From: Sphingomonas sp. CBMAI 2297 | GTDB lineage: Bacteria > Pseudomonadota > Alphaproteobacteria > Sphingomonadales > Sphingomonadaceae | Length of the DNA stretch: 64,000 bases | Reading direction: 5' to 3' | NCBI RefSeq assembly: GCF_029870595.1 | Contig: NZ_JAPDIR010000022.1 | Coordinates: 20,809 to 84,808 of the forward strand | In this document: positions 49,326-58,145 of the stretch, one piece after another | How the letters are laid out: each line of letters opens with the position of its first letter | How positions within the stretch are numbered: the stretch's first letter is position 1 | Notes under the pieces: model-generated | Told to the model about the DNA's origin: nothing | The model's input: only the letters and a program-made list of their open reading frames with translations | Databases searched by the model: none | Translations under genes and position numbers: made by a program

Positions 49326-51443
49326 ATGCTTGAAGACGAGACAAGGGTGCGCCGGGGCGTGACCGCCATTCCGTTCGCCGTGCCGCGTAACCGCTGGTCG
49401 GATGCGGAGGCTGCCGGCATGTCGCCGGAGGGCCTGCTGCTCTACCGCTCGAACCTGCTGGGTTCGGACCTGACCGTCACCAATTTCGGCGGCGGCAACA
49501 CTTCGGCGAAGATCGAGATGGCCGATCCGCTCACCGGCGCGCCGGCGACGGTGCTGTGGGTGAAGGGCTCGGGCGGCGATATCGGCTCGATGAAGCTCGA
49601 CGGCTTCGCCACGCTCTATCTCGACAAGCTGCTCGGGCTCGAGTCGCGCTATCGCGGCGTGGCGTTCGAGGACGAGATGGTCGCGTACCTGCCGCACTGC
49701 ACGTTCAACCTGAACGCGCGGGCCGCCTCGATCGATACGCCGCTGCACGGCTATCTGCCCTATGCGCATGTCGACCATGTCCATCCCGACGCGATCATCG
49801 CGCTGGCCGCGTCGAGCGCGGGCAAGGCGGCAACCGATGCGATCTGGGGCGGCGCGGTCGGCTGGCTGCCATGGAAGCGCCCGGGCTTCGAGCTCGGCCT
49901 GCAGCTCCGCAAGCTCGCGGCTGAGCAGCCTGGCCTGCGCGGGGTGATGCTGGAGGGCCATGGCATCATCTGCTGGGGCGACACCGCCAAGGATTGCTAC
50001 GACAACACGATCGCGCTGATCGCGGACGCCGCCGCCTATCTCAACGAACGCCTGGCCCAGGGCCCGGCGTTCGGCGGCGAGGTGGCCCCGCCCCTTGCCG
50101 CCGATGACCGCGCCGTCATCGCCGCCGCGCTCATGCCCCGGCTGCGCGGCCTGATGCGCGGCGCGCGCGGCAAGATCGGCCATTTCTCCGACGATCCCGA
50201 AACGCTGGAATTCGCCGGCAGCCGCGATTTCGCCCGGCTGGCCGCAATCGGCACCTCGTGCCCCGATCACTTCCTGCGCACCAAGATCGCGCCGCTCACG
50301 CTCGATCCCGCGCGGCTCGACGACGACGCCTATCTGGCCGATGCGCTGGAGGCCTATCGCCAGGGCTATGCCGCCTATTACCAGCGCTGCGCCGAGGCCG
50401 GGGATCCGGCGATGCGCGATCCCAATCCGGTGGTCGTGCTGATCCCGGGCATCGGCCGCATCACCTTCGCCGCCGACAAGACCACTGCGCGCCTGGCCGG
50501 CGAATTCTATGGCAACGCGATCAACGTGATGCGCGGCGCCGAGGCGATCGGCGATTATGTCGGCCTGCCCGAGAAGGAAGCGTACGGCATCGAATATTGG
50601 GCGCTCGAGGAAGCCAAGCTCCAGCGCATGCCCAAGCCCAAGCCGCTGGTCGGCCGCATCGCGCTGGTGAGCGGCGGTGCCGGGGGCATCGGCGCGGCGA
50701 CGGTGCGGCGCCTGCTCCAGGACGGCGCCTGCGTGATGCTGGTCGATCGCGACACGGACGCGGCCGAGCGGGTCCGCGCCGAGATGGCCCAGGCCTTTGG
50801 CCAGGACGTGGTGCGCGCCGAGACCTGCGACGTCACCGACGAGGCGCAGGTCGCCGCCGCCTTCGAGGCCTGCACCCGCGAGTTCGGCGGGCTCGACATC
50901 CTGGTTGCCAATGCCGGCATCGCCTCTTCCGCCTCGGTGGAAGCGACCAGCGTCGCGCTGTGGCGCCGTAACTATGACGTGCTGACCGAAGGCTATTTCC
51001 TCAGCGCCCGCGCCGCCTTTCCGCTGATGCGCGCGGTCGGCGGGGGATCGATCGTGTTCATCGGCTCGAAGAACGCGCTGGCCGCCGCGGTCAACGCATC
51101 CGCCTATGCCTCGGCCAAGGCGGCGTCGCTGCACCTCGCCCGCTGCCTGGCACTGGAGGGCGCGCCCCACGGCATCCGCGTCAACACGGTCAATCCGGAC
51201 GCGGTGATCAAGGGCTCGCGGATCTGGGACGGCGACTGGCGCAAGGAACGCGCCGGCGCGCACGGCATCGATCCCGGATCGGAGCTGGAGGAGCATTACC
51301 GCAACCGATCGATGCTCAAGCGCGACGTGCTGCCCGAGGACGTGGCGGAGGCAGTGCATTTCTTCGCCTCCGAAGCCTCTTCCAAATCGACGGGCAACAT
51401 CGTCAATGTGGATGCCGGGAACGCCCAGGCGTTCCCCCGATAA
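49326..51443 (+). CDS. rhaD: Bifunctional rhamnulose-1-phosphate aldolase/L-lactaldehyde dehydrogenase
   Basis: A 705-residue fusion. Residues about 35-400 are a class II aldolase domain (LTVTNFGGGNTSAKIE; zinc-binding histidines in YAHVDHVHPDAI and LEGHGIICWG) that splits L-rhamnulose 1-phosphate into dihydroxyacetone phosphate and L-lactaldehyde. Residues about 435-705 are a short-chain dehydrogenase (ALVSGGAGGIGAATV, LVANAGIASS, catalytic YASAK) that oxidises the lactaldehyde to L-lactate. Known homologues are called RhaD in rhizobia and RhaEW elsewhere. ATG 49326 follows GGGGGAGAG. The isomerase starts 15 bases later. One protein thus replaces separate RhaD and AldA enzymes. Confidence 0.92.
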   Translation: MLEDETRVRRGVTAIPFAVPRNRWSDAEAAGMSPEGLLLYRSNLLGSDLTVTNFGGGNTSAKIEMADPLTGAPATVLWVKGSGGDIGSMKLDGFATLYLDKLLGLESRYRGVAFEDEMVAYLPHCTFNLNARAASIDTPLHGYLPYAHVDHVHPDAIIALAASSAGKAATDAIWGGAVGWLPWKRPGFELGLQLRKLAAEQPGLRGVMLEGHGIICWGDTAKDCYDNTIALIADAAAYLNERLAQGPAFGGEVAPPLAADDRAVIAAALMPRLRGLMRGARGKIGHFSDDPETLEFAGSRDFARLAAIGTSCPDHFLRTKIAPLTLDPARLDDDAYLADALEAYRQGYAAYYQRCAEAGDPAMRDPNPVVVLIPGIGRITFAADKTTARLAGEFYGNAINVMRGAEAIGDYVGLPEKEAYGIEYWALEEAKLQRMPKPKPLVGRIALVSGGAGGIGAATVRRLLQDGACVMLVDRDTDAAERVRAEMAQAFGQDVVRAETCDVTDEAQVAAAFEACTREFGGLDILVANAGIASSASVEATSVALWRRNYDVLTEGYFLSARAAFPLMRAVGGGSIVFIGSKNALAAAVNASAYASAKAASLHLARCLALEGAPHGIRVNTVNPDAVIKGSRIWDGDWRKERAGAHGIDPGSELEEHYRNRSMLKRDVLPEDVAEAVHFFASEASSKSTGNIVNVDAGNAQAFPR

Positions 51444-51458
51444 GAACAAGAGGGCGCA

Positions 51459-52754
51459 ATGGCGAAGGAACTCCCGCTTTCGGTCGACCAGATCGAGAGC
51501 CACAATGCGGCGCGCGTCGAGGCGCTGCGGGACGAATATGACAGCCTGGGCCGCGCGCTCGGGCGCCGCGGGATCGACATCGATGCGGTGAAGGCGCGCG
51601 TCGCCGGCTTCTCCGTCGCGGTGCCGAGCTGGGGAGCGGGGCGCGGCGGCACCCGCTTCGCCAAGTTCCCGATCGCCGGCGAACCCACGACGATCCACGA
51701 GAAGCTGGCGGATTGCGCGGTGATCCACCAGCTCTCCACCGTCACGCCGCGCGTCAGCCCGCATTTCCCCTGGGACAAGGTGAGCGACTATGCCGCGCTC
51801 CGGGACGAAGCGGCGGCGCTCGGCCTGGGCTTCGACGCGATCAACTCGAACACCTTCCAGGACCAGCCCGGCCAGAAGCTCAGCTATCGCGACGGCAGCC
51901 TCTCGGCCGGCGATGCGGGCGTGCGCGCCCAGGCGGTGGCGCATAATATCGAGTGCATCGAGATCGGCCGCCAGCTCGGCTCGAGCGCGCTCACGGTCTG
52001 GGTGGGCGACGGCACCAACTTCCCGGGCCAGCAGGACCTCGCGCGGTCGCTCGATCGCTATCTGGAAGCCGCGGCCCAGGTCTATGCCGCGCTGCCCGGC
52101 GACTGGCGCATGCTGCTCGAGCACAAGATGTTCGAGCCGGCCTTCTACTCCACCGTGATCTCGGACTGGGGTTCGTCGATCCTCGCCGCGCAGGAGCTCG
52201 GCCCCAGGGCCAAGTGCCTGGTCGATCTCGGCCATCACGCGCCGAACGTGAACATCGAGCAAATCGTCGCCCGCCTCCACCGCTTCGGCAAGCTGGGCGG
52301 TTTCCACTTCAACGACAGCAAATATGGCGACGACGATCTCGACAGCGGATCGATCAACCCGCACCAACTGTTCCTGGTGTTCAACGAGCTGATCGAGGCC
52401 GAGCTCAACCCGCGCGACGGGTTCGATCCGGCGTACATGATCGACCAGTCGCACAACGTCACCGATCCGATCGAGAGCATGATCTCCTCGGCCGAGGCGA
52501 TCGCCGGTGCCTTCGCCAAGGCGAGCCTGGTCGATCGCGAGGCGCTTGCCGCCGCGCAGCAGGCCAATGACACGATGCTGGCCTTCCTCACGCTGCGAAA
52601 GGCCTATCGCACCGATGTGTCGCCGATCCTGGCGATGGCGCGGATGGAGGCCGGCGGAGCGATCGATGCGATCACCGCCTATCGCGACAGCGGCTGGCGC
52701 GCGCGCAAGGCACAGGAGCGGACGGCCGTGGGGCTCGGCGCTGGCATCGTTTGA
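51459..52754 (+). CDS. rhaI: L-rhamnose isomerase RhaI
   Basis: A 431-residue TIM-barrel sugar isomerase of the rhizobial RhaI type that converts L-rhamnose to L-rhamnulose. Metal-binding positions of the xylose isomerase-like fold are seen in LLEHKMFEPAF, VDLGHHAPNVN and GFHFNDSKYGDDDLDSGS. FSVAVPSWGAGRGGTRFAKF near residue 50 is a strong subfamily mark. The start has AACAAGAGGGCGCA upstream. It is followed 69 bases later by the DeoR gene. This enzyme is unrelated in sequence to the E. coli RhaA branch, as expected in Alphaproteobacteria. Confidence 0.92.
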   Translation: MAKELPLSVDQIESHNAARVEALRDEYDSLGRALGRRGIDIDAVKARVAGFSVAVPSWGAGRGGTRFAKFPIAGEPTTIHEKLADCAVIHQLSTVTPRVSPHFPWDKVSDYAALRDEAAALGLGFDAINSNTFQDQPGQKLSYRDGSLSAGDAGVRAQAVAHNIECIEIGRQLGSSALTVWVGDGTNFPGQQDLARSLDRYLEAAAQVYAALPGDWRMLLEHKMFEPAFYSTVISDWGSSILAAQELGPRAKCLVDLGHHAPNVNIEQIVARLHRFGKLGGFHFNDSKYGDDDLDSGSINPHQLFLVFNELIEAELNPRDGFDPAYMIDQSHNVTDPIESMISSAEAIAGAFAKASLVDREALAAAQQANDTMLAFLTLRKAYRTDVSPILAMARMEAGGAIDAITAYRDSGWRARKAQERTAVGLGAGIV

Positions 52755-52823
52755 GCGGAAAAGATTGATTCCGGCGGATTTGCCGGGCAGAAAGGCTTCA
52801 AGAATATTGGGGCCTTACCGCAC

Positions 52824-53606
52824 ATGCATGTCGAAGAGCGCGATAGCCTGATCCTCGATCTGATCGGGAAAACCGGCTTCGTGTCGTTCAAGAGCCTGGA
52901 GGCGACGGTTCCGGCCTCGCCCGCCACGCTGCGCCGCGATCTCGACCGGCTGGAGGGCAAGGGCGTGATCCAGCGCGTGCGCGGCGGCGCGCGGCTGGTG
53001 GAGGACGAGGCGGGCGAGCGCACCGACGTCCAGTCGCTGGCCGGCGTGCCCTTCCACGAGAATATCGACCGCAACCGCAAGCAGAAGGAAGCGATCGGCC
53101 GCGCCGCCGCCGCGCTCTGCCAGCCGGGCGAATCGATCATCATCGACGGCGGCTCGACCACGCTGCAGATGTGCCGCCATTTGGCCGGACTCAACCTCCA
53201 GGTCCTCACCAATTCGCTCCATGTGGTGAGTGCGCTGCTGCCCCAGCCGGGCACCCGCATCGCCGTGCCCGGCGGATCGGTGTTCCGCGAGCAGAACATC
53301 ATCCTCGGCATCGGCGGTGAGGAATGCATGCCGCGCGTCCATGCCCCGCGCCTGTTCATGGGCGCGGCGTTCGTCGGCGCGCAGGGCGTGATGCAGGCCG
53401 ATGTCGTGCTCGCCGCCGCCGAGCGCCAGATGATCGACCGCGCCGAATGGGTGGCGCTGCTCGTGGACAGCTCCAAATTCGCCGCGCCCTCGGGCTCGGT
53501 GGTGTGCGGGCTCGACGAACTCGACGTGATCGTGACCGACGCGGCGATCGGCGATGCGCATGCGCGGATGATCGAGCAGGCGGGCGTGAAGCTGATCATC
53601 GCCTGA
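52824..53606 (+). CDS. DeoR/GlpR-family regulator of the rhamnose locus
   Basis: A 260-residue repressor with an N-terminal winged helix (about 1-58: ERDSLILDLIGKTGFVSFKSLE, then ASPATLRRDLDRLEGKG and VIQRVRGGARL) and a C-terminal DeoRC sugar-phosphate sensor (KEAIGRAAAAL, IIIDGGSTTLQMCRHL, VPGGSVF and LLVDSSKF). It lies at the end of the plus arm. DeoR proteins usually respond to phosphorylated sugars, so rhamnulose 1-phosphate is the natural effector. It may control the divergent spacer at 49213-49325; whether it also controls the receptor operon is unknown. Confidence 0.9.
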   Translation: MHVEERDSLILDLIGKTGFVSFKSLEATVPASPATLRRDLDRLEGKGVIQRVRGGARLVEDEAGERTDVQSLAGVPFHENIDRNRKQKEAIGRAAAALCQPGESIIIDGGSTTLQMCRHLAGLNLQVLTNSLHVVSALLPQPGTRIAVPGGSVFREQNIILGIGGEECMPRVHAPRLFMGAAFVGAQGVMQADVVLAAAERQMIDRAEWVALLVDSSKFAAPSGSVVCGLDELDVIVTDAAIGDAHARMIEQAGVKLIIA

Positions 53607-53625
53607 GGCCGGGCACCGCCCGGCC
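53607..53625. terminator. Hairpin between convergent DeoR and deacylase genes
   Basis: GGCCGGGC, ACC and GCCCGGCC form a perfect 8-bp stem immediately after the DeoR stop and 16 bases from the stop of the opposite gene. There is no U-tract on either side, so it is a weak bidirectional terminator candidate. Confidence 0.5.
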
Positions 53626-53640
53626 CCATGCGCCAGGGGA

Positions 53641-55215
53641 TCAGGGTGCGCGCAGCAGCACCCTGCCGAACCGCTCGGGCACCGGCTTGCCCCGCACCAG
53701 CGCGGCGCGGCCGTTGACGAAGACATAGTCCATGCCCTGGGCATAGGCATGCGGCTTCGCATAGGTCGCCATGTCGCGCACCGTCGCCGGATCGAAGACG
53801 ATCACATCGGCGAAGGCGCCCTTGCGCAGCGCCCCGCGATCGGGGATCGCGAAGACCCGGGCCGGCAAGCCGGTGGCGGCGTGGATCGCCTGGGCCATCG
53901 GGATCACCGGCTTGTCGATCACATAGTTGCGCAGCTTGCGGGGAAAGGCGCCATAGGCGCGCGGATGCTCCGCCGTCTGGCCAAAGGGCGGCAGGCCGCC
54001 ATCGGTGGAGGTCATCGTCCAGGGCTGCCGCATGAACGCCTCGACGTCCTTGTCGCTCATGTTGAACGAAACGGTGGGCGCCCCGCCCCGCTTGAGCATC
54101 TCGATCGCGGCATCGAGCGGATCCAGCTTCAGGATCACGCCGACCTCGTCGAGCCGCTTGCCGTCGAGCGACGGATCGGCCTTGTAGGCGCGGATCTGGA
54201 TCGCGTGCGGCCCGGCGCGGCGGGCGAGATTAGGGACCATCTCGGCGCGGATGCGGGCACGCATCGCCGGGTCCTCGAGCCGCTTGGCCAGCGCCTCCGC
54301 CCCGCCCTCCTGCGCCCAGCCGGGGACGAGCGACGCCATCAGGCTCGATCCCGAGGCGGCATAGGGATATTGATCGGCCCAGACCTGCACGCCGTCGGCC
54401 CGCGCCTTGTCGATATGCGCGACCACTTCGGCCGACTTGCCCCAGACCTGCGGCCCGAGCACCTTGATATGGGTGACCACGCCGGGGATCCCGGCCTCCC
54501 GCGCGACGGTGATCACTTCCTCCACCGCCGCGACCACGCCGATATCGTAATTGCCCTCGTCGCGGATATGGCTCTCGTAAAAGGCATGCGGGAAGGCGCC
54601 GGCCGCCCTGGCCAGGCCGACGATCTCGGCGGTGTTCGAATATTTGGCCGGGATGTAGAAGGGCCCGTCGGACAGGCCGAAGGCGCCCAGCTTCATCGCC
54701 GCGGTGACGAGGCCCTCCATCTTCGCCTGCTCCCCGGGCGTGGCGAGGCGATCGACATTGCCCATCACCGCCGCGCGCACAGCATTGTGGCCGATCATCG
54801 GGGCGACGTTCACGCCGGGGATATGGGTCCTGAGGTCGGCGATCTGCGGCGCCAGGTCCGCCGGGCCGCCGCCGTCGGGATTGAGGAACAGCGTGGTGAT
54901 GCCCTGGTGAAGCATCGGCAGCGCGGCGGCGAGTTCGGGTGTCTGGATGTTGGGCGCCGCGTGCGAATGGGGATCGATGAAGCCCGGCGCGACGATCCTG
55001 CCGCGCGCATCGACCATGGTCTTCGCGGTCGCCGTGGCGGGAATGGTCCCCACCGCGACGATGCGATCGCCGCGGATCGCGACATCGGCGCGCCGGCCGG
55101 GCGCGCCGCTGCCGTCGTACACGGTGCCGCCACGGATCAGCACGTCATATTCCTGCGCGAGCGCCGGGGAGGCCGTCGCGAGCAGCGCGACGGCCGACAG
55201 AGCAAATCTCTTCAT
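53641..55215 (-). CDS. Secreted N-acyl-D-amino-acid deacylase family protein (copy 1)
   Basis: A 524-residue amidohydrolase with a leader (MKRFALSAVALLATASPALAQ). D-aminoacylase features are DVLIRGGTVYDGSGAPG, the metal pair in FIDPHSHAA, YESHIRDEGNYDIG, VVTHIKVLG, and the late aspartate motif TSTDGGLPPF, with the C-terminal KGAFADVIVFDP. These enzymes hydrolyse N-acyl-D-amino acids to the free D-amino acid and a carboxylate. ATG 55215 follows GGGGAGGGGGAA. It is the last gene of the operon led by dgcN and sits 11 bases after the TonB receptor. The leader indicates that it acts in the periplasm, in contrast to the cytoplasmic E. coli-type enzymes. Confidence 0.85.
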   Translation of the reverse strand: MKRFALSAVALLATASPALAQEYDVLIRGGTVYDGSGAPGRRADVAIRGDRIVAVGTIPATATAKTMVDARGRIVAPGFIDPHSHAAPNIQTPELAAALPMLHQGITTLFLNPDGGGPADLAPQIADLRTHIPGVNVAPMIGHNAVRAAVMGNVDRLATPGEQAKMEGLVTAAMKLGAFGLSDGPFYIPAKYSNTAEIVGLARAAGAFPHAFYESHIRDEGNYDIGVVAAVEEVITVAREAGIPGVVTHIKVLGPQVWGKSAEVVAHIDKARADGVQVWADQYPYAASGSSLMASLVPGWAQEGGAEALAKRLEDPAMRARIRAEMVPNLARRAGPHAIQIRAYKADPSLDGKRLDEVGVILKLDPLDAAIEMLKRGGAPTVSFNMSDKDVEAFMRQPWTMTSTDGGLPPFGQTAEHPRAYGAFPRKLRNYVIDKPVIPMAQAIHAATGLPARVFAIPDRGALRKGAFADVIVFDPATVRDMATYAKPHAYAQGMDYVFVNGRAALVRGKPVPERFGRVLLRAP

Positions 55216-55226
55216 TTCCCCCTCCC

Positions 55227-58043
55227 CTACATCTTGAACCGGGCGCCGATGCGGAAGGTCCGCCCCAGCAGGTCGTAGATCGACTGGTTGGTCGCCGGCG
55301 TCGCATAGGCGCTGCCCGCCGGCCCCGGCGCCACCACCGGCGGATCCTTGTCGAGCAGGTTGGAGACGTTGAAGAACAGCTGCACGTCCCTGCCGCCCAT
55401 CTTGAAGCCCTGGGTGATCGAGGCGTCGAGGTAGAAGGCGCCCTTGATCCGGTTGTCGTTGATCGTGCGGTGCGTGACGGTGGAGGTCGGGCAGGCGCTG
55501 GTGCATTCGACGAAGCTGTTGTCGTAGACGCCGTCGCTCACCCCGCGCCCGATCAGCGTGAAGTTGAACTCGTCCACGTCATAGCTGGCCTGGGCGCGGT
55601 AGAGCCATTTCGGAGTGCCGCCGGGGGCGTTCTGGCCCACCGTGTCGGTCGGCGCGTCGATGCCGTTGTCGAAGTAGTTCTTGATGTAGCGCGTCGCCAT
55701 GCCGCGCAGCGAGAAATTGCCGGGGCCGACCCGCGTCCGGTACGAAGCCTCGAAATCGATGCCCTGCGCCTTCTGCACTGCGAAATTGAACGGGCTCTCA
55801 TACACTTGCAGGCTGTTGCCGAACGCATTGGGCCCGCGGACCACGGCCGCGCAGAAGGCCTGGATGCCTTCGTTGCAGCGATCGACGATCGTCTGGGCCG
55901 CGACCGACCCGATCGCGCCGTTGATCTTGATGTTGTAATAGTCGACCGACATCGCGAAGCCGCGCAGGAAGCTAGGCTGCAGCACCACGCCGACGCCCCA
56001 TTGATCGGCCTTTTCGGGCTGGAGCAGGGCGTTGCCGCGAGTGGTGCCGGCAAAGGTGACCGAGGCATTGTTCTGCGAGGAATCGATCAGCACGTTGATC
56101 CGGGTCGATCCGGCGGTGAACAATTCGCCCAGGTTCGGCGCGCGGATGTCGCGCGAGCGGGTGGCGCGGAAGCGGATGTCGGGGATCGGCTGGAAGGTCA
56201 GGCCCGCCTTCCAGGTGGTGACATAGCCCGAAGTCGAATAGTCGGTCCCGCGCACCGCGCCGTTGAGGTCGAGCCCCTTGATCACCGGCACCGCGAGTTC
56301 GACATAGCCTTCGGTCACGCTGTACTGGCCGAAGCTGGGCAGGAAGTTCCCGACGAACCAGCCGGACTGATATTCGGTCGGCACGAAGCCGCTCACTTTC
56401 TCGCGGCGATGCTCGCCGCCGACCGAGACGGAGACCGGGCCGGCGGGCAGCGAAAACGCGTCGAACGCCAGGTTGGCGGCGACCACATCCTGTTCGAATT
56501 TTTGCCTGCGATACGGATTGCCGAGGACATAGGCGAGCGCTTCGGGGCTGGCGACGCCGATACCGAGGCGATTCAGCGGCACGCAGCCATTGGTCGGCGC
56601 GGTCAGCGTCGAGCGGCACACGATCGTGCCCGCCGGCACGCCGATCGCATTGCCCGCCGGCGCGAACACCGCGTCCTGCGCCAGCGCGAGCCGGGCATTG
56701 TTGGTGATGTCGCGCGCCATCTCGCGCGTGCGGCTGACGCCCTTCTGGTAATAGACATCCCAGCGCGCGGTGCCGGCGAACAGCGGGAAGCTGCCATTGG
56801 CGCCGACGACATAGCGCTGCAGCTCGCGCTCGGTATCGTTCTTGCGGATCGGCAGATCGGCATTGCTGGTGCCGAGCGTGAAGCTGGTGATCCCGCCCAG
56901 CTGCGCGCGCACCGAGGCGGGGATATAGGCATTGTCCGAGCGGATCGTGACGTTCGCCTGGTTCAGCTGGACACCGAGCCAGCCGAGATTCTGCGACTTG
57001 GCATAGGAAGCCTGGCCGAACAGGTTGAGCCAGTCCGCGACTTCGAAGCTCACCCGCCCGAACAGGCTCTTGCGGTTCTCCTCCGGATCGAGCGACTGGA
57101 AGCCGTTGACCTGGGTCGACTGCCAGTCGCCGCCGATCTGCCAGGGATCGCGATTGGTGCCGAAATTATACTGGCTGACCGCGCCGCCATTGCCGAACTG
57201 GGTGCCGCGCAGCGCGGTGTTGAGGATGACGCCGCCCCGCGTCGCCTGGCTGAGGCCCGCCCCGGACACGACGAGGCGCTCGGGCTGGCCGTTCCCCGCC
57301 ACATAGGCGGGGTTGTTGATCATGTACCAGCCGCGATTGTTCCAGTCGCGCGGGACGCCGTGCAGCCCCTCCTTCACCGCGATCTCGCCGTTGAGCAGGA
57401 TATGGCCGCGCCCGCCGGCGAAGCCGGTGCCGGCGGTCAGCGTCGCGCGGTAGTTGGGCGCATCGCCATAAGTGGAGATGCCATATTCGACCGTGCCCTT
57501 GAGGCCGGTATATTCCTTGTCCAGGATGAAGTTGACCACGCCCGACACCGCGTCGGAGCCATAGGCGGCCGAGGCGCCGCCGGTGACGATCTCGACGCTC
57601 TTGATCAGGCCCTGGGGAAAGGTGTTGACGTCGACCAGGCCCCCCACGGTCGACCCCACCGAGCGCTGGCCGTCCAGCAGCACCAGCGTGCGCGCGGTGC
57701 CGAGCGCGCGCAGGTTGAGCGCGTTGACGCCCGCGGTGCCGGCCGAGATGTTGAGGTTGGAATTGGCCGGCGTCACGCTGCCGACCAGCGACGGGATCTC
57801 GTTGACATAGTCGGCGACATTGGCGGGCGCGCTCGCCGCCATGTCCTCCGCGTTGATCACGGTGAGCGGCGTCGGCGCCTGATAGCCGTTGCGCTGGATG
57901 CGCGTGCCGGTGACGGTGATCTCGGTCTGCGGCGTCTCGGCCGCCGGCTCGGCATTCTGCGCGTCCTGCGCCCGTGCCGCGCCGTTCCAGAGCAGCGCGA
58001 TCGCCAGCGCGGACAGAGAGGCGGCCCTCGTCGATCTTGTCAT
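55227..58043 (-). CDS. TonB-dependent receptor (D-amino-acid locus)
   Basis: A 938-residue outer-membrane receptor. It has a leader (LSALAIALLWNGAARAQ), a TonB-box-like TEITVTGTRI at about 40, plug motifs LNLRALGTARTLVLLDGQRS and KSVEIVTGGASAAYGSDAVSGVVNF, and a barrel closing with GRTFRIGARFKM. No STN domain. ATG 58043 follows GAGGAAGGGGAAGATTT. It lies between two deacylase genes, so it probably imports D-amino-acid-containing peptides or N-acylated D-amino acids, for example from peptidoglycan or lipopeptides (inference). There is a 102-base gap to the upstream deacylase gene. Confidence 0.9.
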   Translation of the reverse strand: MTRSTRAASLSALAIALLWNGAARAQDAQNAEPAAETPQTEITVTGTRIQRNGYQAPTPLTVINAEDMAASAPANVADYVNEIPSLVGSVTPANSNLNISAGTAGVNALNLRALGTARTLVLLDGQRSVGSTVGGLVDVNTFPQGLIKSVEIVTGGASAAYGSDAVSGVVNFILDKEYTGLKGTVEYGISTYGDAPNYRATLTAGTGFAGGRGHILLNGEIAVKEGLHGVPRDWNNRGWYMINNPAYVAGNGQPERLVVSGAGLSQATRGGVILNTALRGTQFGNGGAVSQYNFGTNRDPWQIGGDWQSTQVNGFQSLDPEENRKSLFGRVSFEVADWLNLFGQASYAKSQNLGWLGVQLNQANVTIRSDNAYIPASVRAQLGGITSFTLGTSNADLPIRKNDTERELQRYVVGANGSFPLFAGTARWDVYYQKGVSRTREMARDITNNARLALAQDAVFAPAGNAIGVPAGTIVCRSTLTAPTNGCVPLNRLGIGVASPEALAYVLGNPYRRQKFEQDVVAANLAFDAFSLPAGPVSVSVGGEHRREKVSGFVPTEYQSGWFVGNFLPSFGQYSVTEGYVELAVPVIKGLDLNGAVRGTDYSTSGYVTTWKAGLTFQPIPDIRFRATRSRDIRAPNLGELFTAGSTRINVLIDSSQNNASVTFAGTTRGNALLQPEKADQWGVGVVLQPSFLRGFAMSVDYYNIKINGAIGSVAAQTIVDRCNEGIQAFCAAVVRGPNAFGNSLQVYESPFNFAVQKAQGIDFEASYRTRVGPGNFSLRGMATRYIKNYFDNGIDAPTDTVGQNAPGGTPKWLYRAQASYDVDEFNFTLIGRGVSDGVYDNSFVECTSACPTSTVTHRTINDNRIKGAFYLDASITQGFKMGGRDVQLFFNVSNLLDKDPPVVAPGPAGSAYATPATNQSIYDLLGRTFRIGARFKM

Positions 58044-58145
58044 AAATCTTCCCCTTCCTCAGTGTAGTCGAGCGATGATGCCATTCGTGCGCCGGTTGCT
58101 CCGGCTGCACCGCATCGGCTCCTTCCTGCGATTCCTGTCAGTCGC

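Noticed and set aside
49197..52454. 1085-residue minus-strand open frame
   Set aside because: Antisense to the aldolase-dehydrogenase and rhamnose isomerase genes; it is a by-product of high GC and has a low-complexity, His/Arg/Ala-rich composition.
55470..58067. 865-residue plus-strand open frame
   Set aside because: Antisense to the TonB receptor at 55227-58043 and repetitive in composition.
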